This document shows positions 21,238-32,800 of a stretch of DNA of 64,000 nt, piece by piece (positions within the stretch are counted from its first letter, which is position 1; the number at the start of each line of letters is the position of its first letter). A model generated the notes under the pieces. That model did no database searches. It was not told where the DNA came from and was given only the letters and a program-made list of their open reading frames with translations. Origin of the DNA: Laburnicola sp. R22_1. Lineage: Eukaryota; Ascomycota; Dothideomycetes; Pleosporales; Didymosphaeriaceae. The position numbers and the translations under genes were made by a program. The stretch lies in the NCBI GenBank assembly GCA_014281115.1, contig JACONQ010000015.1, positions 2,466,860 through 2,530,859 on the forward strand, in the 5' to 3' direction.

Positions 21238-21483
21238 TCAGGTAGTAAGCTCAAACTTGTAGATGTCTTGAAACTCTATAGTGGTAACGATACGGATGCT
21301 TTCAAAATGGCTTTGTGCGTCATCTTCCCCTACTCGTGAAAAGCAAATCATAGAACCTTTGGTCGTTGCTACTACATCGCCTAGGAAATAGTTGTGAATG
21401 CGACTTCTTTCATTGCCACCATACACAACCGGTGCGTCAAGAAAGCTGACACCTCTTGAGTCTATCCCAGAACCCGCGTCCAT
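21238..21483 (-). CDS. Possible small gene or 3' exon, unknown
   Basis: An open frame reads MDAGSGIDSRGVSFLDAP, then VVYGGNERSRIHNYFLGDVV and ending EFQDIYKFELTT. The frame extends upstream to a TTG but the first ATG is at 21483. It looks moderately protein-like but has no recognised motif or supporting neighbour. It could be the last exon of a degraded gene adjoining the F-box gene. Confidence 0.25.
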   Translation of the reverse strand: MDAGSGIDSRGVSFLDAPVVYGGNERSRIHNYFLGDVVATTKGSMICFSRVGEDDAQSHFESIRIVTTIEFQDIYKFELTT

Positions 21484-21646
21484 ATCCCGATCCCGACCCC
21501 GACTCCGAAAACCCAACGAATCAAAGCCCGCACCTGCATATACTCGCCATCACCAACTAAACTAACCTCTATACCGTTGCGCTCACGCAGGAGTAGCGGA
21601 ATGACACTCCCTATCTCTATTCGAGCCAGTTGGGGGTTCAGCCATC

Positions 21647-23596
21647 TTAGGCAGAAAGCATTGATGGTCCTTCCCAGTGATCCTCGAAAGTGCCTGTAGG
21701 TAGACGCTTATACGAGTAGAAAGGGAGGTAGTCCTTGATGCGACGCTGCGTGTCCATCCCCAAGCGAGAACAAGTGTCCTTGACCTGTCCAGTAGGTGCT
21801 ATGAGGCGGCGAACGCATAGCTCCTCATTCTCTTTCTCTCCCAAGCTACTACCCTCCTCATCCTCAGTATCCCCAACCTCGCTGTCCTCGTATTCACTGT
21901 GCTCTTTCTTACTCTGCTTGTTCCCATTTTTCACCCTGTGGATTTTGAAGTGCCAGGGATTCGGATCACAGTAGAAGCTGACTTCATGGCTGTGGATGGA
22001 GACAAAAGCGAGCTGACATTCCACCCTCTTGAACTCTCGAACAATACGCAGCGCTAAATTATCATAGAATCTCTTGACGTCGCATGGGCTGAGGGTATCC
22101 AGGACCGGGGGAACGCTGACGCCGATGTGCTTCAGAGTCGTGCATTTTCGGTACGCATCCTGGGTTCGTTAGCCGACTGTATACTTATAGTAAATAAGAA
22201 AATTGCAATACACACTACGAACTGTCGGATTAGCGTCGCAGAGGTTGAGTCACGATGCCCAATGTTTTCGCTGGAAAACAGGTCGCGGAATGCCGGTACA
22301 GCCAGATGTACAGTTTGAAGATGCGGGAAAAGCGCAGCCCATTTCTCATAGAAATTGGGCATGGTGGTGGATTCTGCATGGTTTAGTTCGTGCAAAATGA
22401 GCGAGAAGGACCGGATATCTGCGGTAATGTTGTGGTCTAGTAAGTCGGGAAGCGCTGGCCAATCATAAGGAATGTGAATACAGAGATACTTGAGCTTATT
22501 CAGCTCCTTCAAATATCTCAATACAGCCTCCGTTAGGCCTTTACGCCTTCTTGACAAGTCCGGTTTCGTATCACGCCATTCGAAGGTCAGCAGTTCTGGG
22601 TGCATGCCAGCCTGTTTCTAGAAGAAGCTCTTCATTGTAGGACAGTCCACGAATGTAAGATGAGTGAGATGGGAAAAGTCCAGATGATTGAAGAAGTCGA
22701 TGGCTTTGATGTAATAAAGAGTGAATTTGGGCACAGCTTTCAAATCGAGAGCCTTTGATATTGTTTCGTAGTCCCGTCGTTTGGTATTGTCCGTGCCGAT
22801 TAGTGTGACCGATTGGGGGATTTTGCCAATTTTCTTCAGAAATAACCTGGCCAGATACAAATCAGCGCCGCTGGGAATCCAAATATTAGCCTGATGTGGG
22901 AAACTAATGTGAATATCGATGCCCACGGTTTCTGGAGAGTAGCGCCCAAAGGTATCTGTGACCGGCTCGGGAAGCCACAGATTCTTCAGAAGCGGCATCT
23001 TCTCTATAGTTCTTCCAAGTCGGTAGGACTGAATAGCATCTAGCGCGCTGAATTTATCGAACATTATAGTGTTGATGGACTCGAGGTTAATGCATGGTAA
23101 CAGATGCTGAAAGTCATTCTGCCCAACTTGGAAACGTTTGAACCCATAGAGCTCAGAGGGGACGGTGAGATATAGCTCGCGGATCAAGTTCAAGCATTGC
23201 TGCCCTGTAATCCTGAATCGTCCCTGCTGTTGGTCTTGAAGTATACCCGGGCGGCTTAGTCGAACAAAGGAAGTTTTCCACATCATCCGAGTTGCCTCTT
23301 CCTTTAACTTCAACGTTCGTGTAGATCGTAGCGCGCTTAGCTCCTGCAAAGTGCACTCCGATAGCTCTGTGATGAGATGCTCGAATATTATCCGCCAAAC
23401 CTCGTTCGGGATGCGCTCGTGTAGGGAAATACGCTTCTGGTCCTTCGCACGGAGACTGGAATTGCAATCAGCGAACAATCAACCCAAAGCAGATATTGAA
23501 CTACCTGGGCTTAGTTTGCTTCGGAGCCTTTGCGGATACCAACTGATTGCTACAGGACCGTTTGTAGCGCTTTCGAGGCGGAGTGCGACAAGTCAT
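21647..23596 (-). pseudogene. F-box protein gene with one in-frame TAG
   Basis: Three exons (23596-23505, 23455-22219, 22159-21647) with introns of 49 and 59 bp would give ~613 residues. The F-box follows the first splice: ERIPNEVWRIIFEHL, LQELSALRSTRTLKLK. The rest has leucine-rich, repeat-like spacing (FSHLTHLTFVDCP, LNKLKYLCIHIPYDWP, CTTLKHIGVSVP) and an acidic C-terminal segment (EYEDSEVGDTEDEEGS). One TAG at 22620-22618 interrupts exon 2 after TMKSFF, with the same frame continuing (KQAGMHPELLTFEWRD). F-box proteins recruit substrates to SCF ubiquitin ligases. The last two thirds would be lost if the stop is real. No plausible intron removes it. Confidence 0.7.
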
Positions 23597-25498
23597 GATC
23601 GTACGCAGAATCCGGGCGTCGCAACGGCTTGAGAGCGATGTGGGTGGGAATATTGGAGCGATAGCGTGAGGCCCTGCAGTTGTGGGGAGGCGCTCATGGG
23701 CTAAGCTTTTAGCGCTGTGAAAGTCTGACTTACAGATCATTAGGTCGCTGCCGGAGGGTTCTTTTTGCACTCTAGCTGCTTCCACTCCGTCACCTAGGGC
23801 TTACATAGGTTAGAGCTTTTTCTCCAACATTAACATGCAAACCTCCAGATGTTATAACAGTATCTAGGTATCCCTCAAATTATTCTTTTTCAAGCAGTGC
23901 AGATGTTTTCTAGTTCATACTCAGATCATCCACAAACTATCTTAGGTTAAGGTGTGCAATCCTTCAGGGAAGCAACCGCTCCCACAAATCTCGCGATCGC
24001 CTTAAAATTTTTTACAAAATTGTTGTCCCGGCTAAGCTAAGACCATTAACCACTGTATCGTGAGGAAAGGTATACAATTAAACTAGGGTTTATCTCATTA
24101 ACACGTCAGCGAAGTTACCAGTACCATATTGCAGGTGGTAGGAAGCATATCCTTTGATGCAGTGGCGGAAAATTCTACGACAGAACAGCTGAATTATTGC
24201 TCATAAAGGTGAGACGGAAAATCTTGCTATGGAGAGATTGTATCGGCCGTCTTCTTCCTCAAGCATCGGGCTGTGCCCGTCTACTCAATGAAAAACTGTG
24301 TCGTACCACGAACGAGCATTGTGTTACCACAACATCGAACTAGGGGAGATTTATCGATTGAATATGACATCACGGCAATGACCCTTGGAAAGCAGACTCT
24401 GAGGAGTCCAGGGCCGTAAAGTCCGTAATGCTGGGTAGCGTACCATCAACAGGTTCGGTTCAGTGGTCAGAGGCCCCAATTACCCGCTCTTGAGATCACC
24501 TAGCCTCCAAGGGGCAGTAAGGAGCAATTGAGCGCTGGCATCGCTCAAAAGGCCGCTCCCACAACGAAATGGAAACGACATCCAGATTGAATCATCGTCG
24601 AAGAATGCCTGCTGTTGAAGGGGGTACTCAATTCTTCGATGACCGCCTTGGATCCGGGTTCGCAGCAGGATTGGTTAGGTCACCGCTGGGCGTGCCGCAC
24701 GCAGGATATTTCTCTGGGTTGAGGGCTTATCACGAGCAGCACGACGGCTAAGGTCGCTGCTACTCCTACCCAAGGCCCCACGTAACCATGCTAAACACGA
24801 AACCTAGCTGGTTCGCCGTGCCGCATTAGAAACACAGGACATCCAAAGTAAAGAATGGGTCATAGCGGGGTGGTAGTATCTGTGCAGCGTATCGGGTCGG
24901 TCAAGCCACTTTTTCTGCGACAGACTGGCCCTCCAGCGTATCAATATACCAATTGAGAGACAAGAAAGTGGGGTGCCAGTATAGACAAGAAGGGCATGCA
25001 AAGAGTATAGAGCTCTCTTGCCTAGGTATGTCAGAGATATGCTGCTGCAAAGATTCAAAACTCTTATATTAGCAGCTACACCACCCGCTTAAAAACATGC
25101 ATGCTGAGGATTTTAGCATTCTCTTATGTCTCTGGGGCAAGCCCAAATAGGTACGCATCGTATACATTGCGCATCACATAGTACATAAACCGATGCGATG
25201 AGATGCCAAAGGCGATCTAGCGTATCCTGCCGGCCGACGTTCAGAGGGCTGTATGAGTTGCAAACAGGTCGTTACAGCACCACGTGCCAGCTTTTCTTAT
25301 TCATATCTTATTAGGTTCACCGTTGCACCATCTTATCTTCGCATAGTTAGTCTCTTCCTGTTGCTGTTGTGTTGTTGTGCATATATTCCAATGATGTTTG
25401 AATAAGGTTTAGGAAGGACCAACCTTGCACTAACTCATCCACCGACATGTGAATTTCAGATTTCTACAGGCACAACACCACGAGCATCAAGCGTCAAC
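23597..25498. other. 1.9-kb spacer without recognisable genes
   Basis: Ordinary base composition, no open frame above 85 codons and no motif recognised on either strand. It separates the accessory F-box region from the core block that begins at 25499. A CT/TG-rich stretch at 25340-25390 may be part of the promoter of the next gene. Confidence 0.55.
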
Positions 25499-26696
25499 AT
25501 GGCCGCCCCACGCCTACCCTTCCTATGGCCCATGCTGCTGAAGCCGCTGAAAGCCCCGACGCCACGCGCACCGAACGCAGCACGACGCGCGACGGCCAGA
25601 TGTTTCATAGCGAGCTCGCGTCCGCGCGACGAGTCGATACCGCAGCGCTACGGCACCGCCGCGGCGCATCTTCAAGGGCAGGAGCCGCAGAAAAAGAGCG
25701 ATGAAGAGCCCAAGAGCTTGCGGGAGTCGACCGAAGAAGAGGACGAGGAGGAGCCGCCATCTGCAACCATACCTCCCACCCAATCCAAAATCGCAGACGC
25801 CGAGACGCCAGACCTTGTGCCGCCCGCGCCTGCGCCTGACCCGCCCAAGGCACCTGATGCGAAAGCGCTGGATACGATCCTCCATATGCCCTCGCCGCAC
25901 GAGGAAGAGCAGCGCAAGCCCCCCCATCTCAAAGCCCCGCCATACGTGCACCACTTCGACACGTATAGCCTTGTCAAAGACCTTACCAATTCGGGCTTCT
26001 CGCAAGACCAATCCATCACCGTGATGAAGGCGGTCCGCGGAATTCTCACGGATAACATGGATCTGGCACATAAGGGACTCGTTAGCAAGTCTAGCGTGGA
26101 GAATGAGACATACCTTTTCCGCGCGGCTTGTAGCGAGCTGAGAACGGAGGTAGGCAACTTGCGGAAGGCAGAGGTGGAGAGGATGCGCTCAGAGCGTAAC
26201 CAATTACAACACGAGGTGGATATTCTGGGGCAGAGGATGGGGCAGGAAACGAGCCATCTGAAGGATGAATTGAAGGGGCTATTTGATGATCGGAAGATGG
26301 CGGTGCGGAACGAGCAGCGGCATATGGAGTCTCAGGTATGCTCTTGTTACATCTCTATATGGCCGGCCACTGATGCAAAAGCAGATTCAACGGCTCGGCT
26401 ACAAGATCACGATAGAGCTCAATTCAGATGCGCGCAGCGAGGTCGAAGGTCTGAGATGGATTCTTACCCGGAGAGCGGCTATTGCGATTGGCATATCCGC
26501 GTTTTGCCTCTTCACTGCCCTGCGCTACTTCAGCTACGTCAGCCACCAGTATCAGGAACAGAAGAAGAAAGAGCGGCGTTATGGTCCGCAAGATGGAGGC
26601 GACAACTCGCCGTCCACAGGCAAACCCGCGCTCGGCAAAGACGAGCCTCTTGGCGGCGAGCTCCTGACCACCGAAGGCGGTGTGTCCCTCGCATAG
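25499..26696 (+). CDS. fmp32: Fmp32/MCUR1-family mitochondrial inner-membrane protein (DUF1640)
   Basis: Exons 25499-26335 and 26385-26696, with a 49-bp phase-0 intron, give 382 residues. An arginine-rich N-terminus without acidic residues for ~40 positions is a mitochondrial presequence. A Pro/Glu-rich linker follows (residues ~60-140), then the family core: FDTYSLVKDLTNSGFSQDQ, VMKAVRGIL, a coiled coil (ELRTEVGNLRKAEVERMRSERNQLQHEVD), SDARSEVEGLRWILTRR and one membrane helix at ~310-327. Yeast Fmp32 assists cytochrome oxidase through proline metabolism, and animal MCUR1 affects calcium uptake, so the exact role here is open. It lies tail to tail with the hydratase gene, 40 bp apart. Confidence 0.9.
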
Positions 26697-26736
26697 ACAC
26701 AATGCACCATTTCAATCACCCAGGCATCGCATTTCT

Positions 26737-27627
26737 CTACAGCTTATGCCTCTTCTCCCCCGTCGCAATCTTCCTAAACTCCTCCTGCGGCACTCCTTTC
26801 AAAAACCTGTCCAGCCCCGCAAACACTTCCACCGCCCCCTGCCGATCCAATGTCTCCATCTCCGGCTTCCTGATAAGCGCCTTGATCTTCACCAAACTGT
26901 CTCTATTCAAATGACTCCCTAGCCTCTCGTCCACCTCCTTCAGCACCTCCTCCAAGAACTTCGGACTGTCCTTACTCCCCACGTCCACAACCCCATTCAC
27001 AAACCCCGTCTGCACCAGCTCCTCCACTCCAATCCTCTTGCTCATAATCAGCGCCTCATTCGCCTTACTGATACCCAGCCTCCTTACAAAGCCAACGCTG
27101 GCATTGCCCTCGGTGACGAGCCCGAGCGAGCTGAAGGGTGTGAGAAGGAAGGCGTGCGGCGCGGCGTAAATGAAGTCGGAGAAGGCGATTAGCGCCGCGG
27201 ACAGACCGACTGCGGGGCCGTTGAGCGCAGTGACGAGGATCTTGGGATGCGTGTAGAAAGCATGCGTGATGTGTAGATTGTTCGCGACGAAGTTCTGCAG
27301 CCAGTGGAGACGGGTGTTTTCCTCTTGGGATGATGATGTCGAAGAGCCGATGGAGATGTCGGCGCCGCTGCCGACGTCCGTGTGTGTTAGTTAGCTTGAA
27401 CGAAGGAATGGGAGGGTGGGAGGCATTCGTACGTACGCGGAGAAGTAGCGGCCTGCGCCGGTTAGCACGGTGATGTAGATGTCGTCGCGCTCTGCGATTT
27501 CGCGGAGGGCGGCGGCGAGCTGGAAGTAGCCGGCTTGGGTGAGGGCGTTGAGCTTTTTGGGTTGGTTGAGCGTGATTATGGCGAGGCCGGTGGGCTTGTA
27601 TTCGATGCGGATGGGCTCGTCGGCCAT
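26737..27627 (-). CDS. Enoyl-CoA hydratase/isomerase, probably peroxisomal delta3,delta2-enoyl-CoA isomerase
   Basis: Exons 27627-27437 and 27367-26737, with a 69-bp intron containing a CTAACTAAC branch site, give 273 residues. It has the crotonase fold signature: LNQPKKLNALT, GRYFSAGADIS (assembled across the intron), ALNGPAVGLSAAL for the oxyanion hole, and GLVTEGNASVGFVRRLG. The protein ends in -HKL, close to the -HRL that yeast Eci1 uses as a peroxisomal targeting signal, supporting a role in beta-oxidation of unsaturated fatty acids. A plain enoyl-CoA hydratase is the alternative; the catalytic residue pair was not resolved by eye. Confidence 0.88.
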
Positions 27628-28143
27628 GGTGGGTGGATTTTGAATGGGCGTATAGGATAGGAGGCGCGGGATGTTGGGGTGAGAGGTACAGAGGTGGGCT
27701 TCAATGCGGCTGCTCGGGGAGCTGGTGCATATGACATCTGCAGTCAGTGACAGGTCGCGCGGGCCGAGGCACGTTGGATGCGGAGCTGGGGCGGTCGTGA
27801 TAGGTCAGTTGGTGTGGAATGGAAGCGGTTTATTTTTTGAGCGGGTTGGCGGCTCCTGTTCCCGCCGTACCGCATTACAAACTCACACCTGCCTTTGGAA
27901 TGCGTGCTTCGACGTAGATTTGTTGTGTTCAGCAGTCCTTGAATAGAGCGCACAGTGGAGGTGGACCGAGCATTAGCATGTGAAGCGCATCGCTATCGCT
28001 ATCGTTATCGCTATCCAACGAACCATCTCCGAACCATCTCCCCCAAAATCCCGTCCCCATCATCGCACGACACAGTGCACACCACCCAACGACCCACCCC
28101 AACCCGCGCACCGCACCGCACCACAACACACCCTCCACCCAAA

Positions 28144-28475
28144 ATGGCCGGCCCCAATCTCGAAGTCTTCAAGGTACAGTACATGCACCCTGCGCACCGC
28201 ACCCTTCCTTTCACAGCTAATCCCCCCAGTTCGGCATGTACATCCTCTTCCCCATCGGCATCATGTACTACTTCGGCACGAATCTCGACGGCAAGTTCTC
28301 GGTTCCGGATTTCTGGCCCAAGCCGGAGCAGACACATCGGATTCCGTTTGATCGGGAGGATATCAAGGCGGAGCTGGAGCGGCTGAAGGCGAAGAAGTTG
28401 GAGGCGAAGCGGGCGAGGGAGAGGGAGGAGGCGAGGATGAGGGAGGTGGTGGAGACGGAGAGGAGGGGGGAGTAG
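28144..28475 (+). CDS. pet100: Pet100, cytochrome c oxidase assembly factor
   Basis: A 30-nt first exon (28144-28173) and second exon 28230-28475, separated by a 56-bp intron, give 91 residues. Without the first exon the conserved start MAGPNLEVFKFGMYI would be lost. A single membrane helix (FGMYILFPIGIMYYFGTNL) is followed by FSVPDFWPKPEQTHRIP and a long charged C-terminal helix (ELERLKAKKLEAKRAREREE). Length, helix placement and the PDFWP motif match Pet100 of the mitochondrial inner membrane, a chaperone for assembly of complex IV. It converges with the TACO1 gene, 151 bp apart. Confidence 0.9.
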
Positions 28476-28626
28476 GTTGGGGGGATGGGGAGACGACAAG
28501 CAACATCACGTCACAATGGAGCATGGACGGCGTTCGGGATGGAATATGCCATGGGGCTTTTGTACATTATCGTACTGTATGTACAGTGTTGTGTACATGC
28601 ATGTATGGGGCCAACAGGAAGGATAA

Positions 28627-29620
28627 TCACACGGCCGTTTTCCTCTGCAGCTCTGCCCACAGGTCCTCCTCTATCGCGCCCTTGGCCCAGTTCAGATACA
28701 TGCCTTGAAGACCTGGCAAGTCTTGTACCTTTTCGAGGAAGGCATTGAGCGCCTCGGCAGCCTCTGCGTCGTCCAGCATCACCTTCGTGTCTTCGTTCGC
28801 ATCGTACATGATGTCCATCTCCTCAATCTCCATGCCCAGCGACTTGGCGACCGTCTCGGCCGTCGTCTTCGTCTCGGCCGGCTCCGTGTAGAGCACCACG
28901 CGGCCCTCGGCGTCTTCGACAACGTCCAGCACGCCGGCTTCCAGCGCGGGCTCCAGGACCTCTTCCGCCCCGACGCCGTCCTTCTTCTGCAGCGCGATCC
29001 TGCCCTTCTTCTCAAACATGTAGCCCACGGGCGACACGCTGCCGCCCGCATTCTTGATCAGCAGCCGCAGCTCCATCAGCGTCCGTAGTCGATTATCCGT
29101 CTGGAACTCGATAATGGCGGCCACGGCGGGCGGCAGCATCGCCTCCACGACGACGGCCTCGAGCGCCGCGCCCGTCGCCGACAGCCCTTGGCCGCGCGCA
29201 ATCGCCGCTTCGATGCTCGTCTTCGGGACGGCGGCTTTCTTCGCCGTGTGCATGGCGAGCGCGAGCCGCGAGTTCAGGTTGGGGTCCGGCCCGCCGAGCT
29301 TGACGGCGATGGAGATGTCTTTTGTGAAGAGGGAGCGCTGCTTGCTTTTGGCGGCGTCGGCTTTGCCTTTGTCGTGCTTGATGGTGGACCATTTTCTGGG
29401 AGGATGCGTTAGGGTGGTGGCTTGTGTGGTGGTGGTGGTGGTGGTGCGTGAGCAGAGCGACGTACGAATGGCCGGAGAAGACGGCGGGAGAGCTGCTGAT
29501 GAGGCGTCGCGTTTGCTCAAGTCGAGCCTTCCATGTCTGGGGGGCGCGACGGCAGGCGCATGGCGAAAGGGCGTCGAGGGAGAGGGGAGGCGCGACGAGC
29601 CGGCGGAAGGGAGCGGACAT
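28627..29620 (-). CDS. TACO1/YebC-family mitochondrial translational activator
   Basis: Exons 29620-29466 and 29395-28627, with a 70-bp intron, give 307 residues. The first exon supplies an Arg-rich mitochondrial presequence ending at FSGHS; splicing creates the family start motif GHSKWSTIKHDKGKADAAKS. The body follows YebC/TACO1 closely: FTKDISIAVKLGGPDPNLNSRL, KAAVPKTSIEAAIARG, NAGGSVSPVGYMFEKKG, and an acidic C-terminal domain. TACO1 in mammals helps translate cytochrome oxidase subunit I, partly by relieving polyproline stalls. The intron contains a CAC repeat that reads as polyhistidine if unspliced. It shares a 261-bp divergent promoter with the LAA1-like gene. Confidence 0.93.
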
Positions 29621-29881
29621 GGATGGGTAGGAATGAGTGAGCGTCAGTGAGGTGGGTTCGGATGTTTCTTCGAATCTTGGTCCTGCAGGCTCCTCCCATT
29701 CGAGAGGAACGAATTGATGTCAATTTGATGAGGGCCCTCGCCAAGCACGGGGGTCCGCAACCTGCACCGCACCATCACTGCAACACCCCGCGAGGCTTGG
29801 ACGCCCAGCACGACATGCCCGTCGCACACTGCTCCTCCCCCTGATTCCGCTCCGCAATAGCCCGGCACCGCTCCTCCCAGC
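29621..29881. promoter_or_regulatory. Shared divergent promoter region
   Basis: The 261 bp between the ATGs of the TACO1-like gene (minus) and the LAA1-like gene (plus) must hold both promoters. There is no TATA box, which suits housekeeping genes. No specific operator was identified. Confidence 0.5.
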
Positions 29882-32800
29882 ATGGCGACCCACGACGCCG
29901 AGCCCACGCCCACAAACGGCGCCACGTCGAACCCGGAGCTCGATATCAAGAAGCTGCACGCGCTGCCCTCGGAGCAGCAGGAGCTCTACCTTCTGACCTT
30001 CTCGGCCGACCTCGCGCGCCATGTCGCCTCGCTGGATGCCGACGGCGCGTCAGCCCACCAGATCTACATCAAGAAAGAGCTGTTCCAGATCATCAACCTG
30101 GCCTCTCCGCCCCCCACTCGCGTCATCCGCAACAACCTCGGCCAGGCATTCTCTGGCATATTCGCCAAAGGCGACCGGAAGCTGCTTTTTGAATCCATCA
30201 ACGAGCTCCTGGGCATACTCAATGGCGCGGGGAAGGCGGACAAGGACATGCGGGCGAAGCATGCGGCGGCGCACTGCTTGGGCGCTGTGTTTGAAGCAGC
30301 GGGAGACAGTGCCATCGGCCTGTCTCCGCTGGCGTCGACGTCGTTGCTGCGCCTCGTCAAGCTTGCGCAGAACCACACGGGGCTCAGGGCGACTGTGCTC
30401 AAGGCAGCGGGCAAGGTGTTCAAGGCCGTGGGCCGCTCGGCAGAAGAAGCCGTCGCAAGAGATGCATGGAAGCAGGGCCGCAGTCTGTCTGCGAGCGACA
30501 AGTCGGCACTCGTGCAGGTCGGCGCCTGCTACCTTTTGGAACAGCTCGTGCGGCATACGTCTTTTTTCGACAATTCCACCGATTTCGACAAGCTGCAGAA
30601 TGCCGTCTGGAAGACTATCGATAGTGGCTCGGCGTCTGTTAGACACGCGGCTGCATCGTGTATCAGCGCGTCGTTGGTGAGGAATTACTCCGAGACGGCC
30701 CCAATGGACACATCTCTGGCCCGTTCGAAGACGACGAAGAAAAAGAACAAGAAAGCAACAGATGTTGAAGGCGACGACGACATAATCGAACGCCCCGATT
30801 CGCCGACCCCAAAAAAGTCGGCAGCCAGGCTGTCCTTCACCGTTCCGGCTCTGCTCAAGCAATTGTCCAATCAGTACTGCCGACCTGCGACGAGTAGTCG
30901 GGCGCGCGCTGGCATCGCTCAATGCTACCTCCAAGTACTAAAAGGATTGGGCGAGTCCGTGGTTGAGGCCAAGTACCCAGACATTGCGCGCCACTTCTTC
31001 CTGGACCTTCTCAGCAACTCAACCATCGTCCAGAATCGCTACCGCACGCTCAGCAGTAGAAGATATATTGCCGTCGCCCTAGAAACCGTTGTCGGTCGCG
31101 AGATGCTTGGAGAGTCGGGCCAGCTGAATGCAGCACGTTTTCTCGTTAATGACATCCTCAAGGACTACCCACAGATGCTCAAGGAAAGACCCGAGCCTTC
31201 GAAACAGACGCTCATCGGAGCGCTCAGCACGCTGTCGTCGCTATTTGACAGTCTTGGCTCAGCTACCAACACAATCGCTGACGCGTGCCGTGATGCGCTA
31301 CTCCAGGTGTTACAACATCCCAGCTATACTGTTCAAATATACGCGTCAGCGTGCTTACGATCTTTTGTCCTGGCATGCCCCTTGCAGCTTCTACCCTCCG
31401 TTACGATATGTATGAACAGTGTCAATCGGGAGCTTGGTCTTTTGGGAAGTCCGCGACAATCACCAAGAAGATGTGTGGGTCTCGCGAACGGCCTTTCAGC
31501 TGTATTGAGCACGTCCACTTCGCAGCCACTTCACGGCTCTGTCGATGTAAACTCGCGAGTTTTGTCTCAGGCCACGTCTCTGTTGAAATCCAGCAGCAAT
31601 TCTGACCTGCGGATATCTTCTACTCAAATTCAGGTCGCGTGGATCTTGATCGGAGGACTGATGACTCTCGGCCCCAACTTTGTCAAGATTCACCTCTCAC
31701 AACTTTTGCTGCTCTGGAAGAACGCGCTGCCGAAACCGCTTAACAAAGATAATATGGTGCAACGGAACGTTCTCGAGCTCAGCTTTTTGGCGCATGTGCG
31801 TGAATGCGCGCTGGGTTCCGTACTGACGTTCCTGGGGTTCAACAGCAGATTACTCACGTTGGACGTGACGAAAAGACTAGCGGCCATGTTGCAGAATACG
31901 ACAATGTTTCTGAACACGCTGCCAAGCAAGAAGACTACCGATGATGTCTCACAGCGGCTTTTGCCCGCGCTCCAGCTTCACGACTTTGACCTCATGGTAC
32001 GAAGGAGAGTGTTGCAGTGTTATACTAAATTAGTCGATTTAAACCCTGCAGGGAGTAGCGAGGTGCTCCTCCAGACCAACCTTCTTCCCTTCGCTGTTGC
32101 AGCCTTTGCCGATCCGGATCATTACACGGCAAGCTCGCTAGGCGTTTCTATTGCGAGTTCAGCAGGCAATTTCGAAACCATATGGGACGTCGCGGACAAC
32201 TATGGGTTTGGAGTGACAGGGCTCGTCAAAGGATACGATATTGAACCGTTACCGGGAGAGCATGACTCGGAAAATCAACATCACTGGGTTACAAGGCATG
32301 GTCCGGAAGCCATCATTGACCGCACGGTATGTGCACTGAATATATCCTTTCTACTTGGTCTGACATCGTATTAGCTGCTGTCACCCATATGCAGTGCTCG
32401 AGAACACGACTCTATATTCTTGTACGTGCGTACATCGAACGACCCCTTTAATTTACCGAACCCGCCCGCAACCGATGTCGTCAACTCTGCCCTCCAACTC
32501 TTTGCCATATGTTTGCCTCTTCAGACGCCCAAGATTCAAGAAAGTATACTGGAGCAGATTACTTCGTTTCTCTCGGCTGGAAGCTTGCAGAGGGATATTC
32601 ATCGCAAATCTGCAATGATGGTCAATATTGCATATGCCCTTCTTGGCGCTTTGAAGGTGGCTGTCAAGGAGACGCGGTCTGCTTCTGGGGATCTTAAGGG
32701 CTCGGCTGTGGAGAAGGTGATTCAGGAACTTTTGCATTTGTTCGTCGTTCTTCCTGATCCTTATGTACGCAATCTTGCGGGAGAGGCATTAGGTCGACTG

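Noticed and set aside
29396..29465. Polyhistidine stretch in the N-terminal region of the TACO1-like gene
   Set aside because: The CAC repeat lies inside a GT-AG intron; splicing gives the conserved GHSKW motif.
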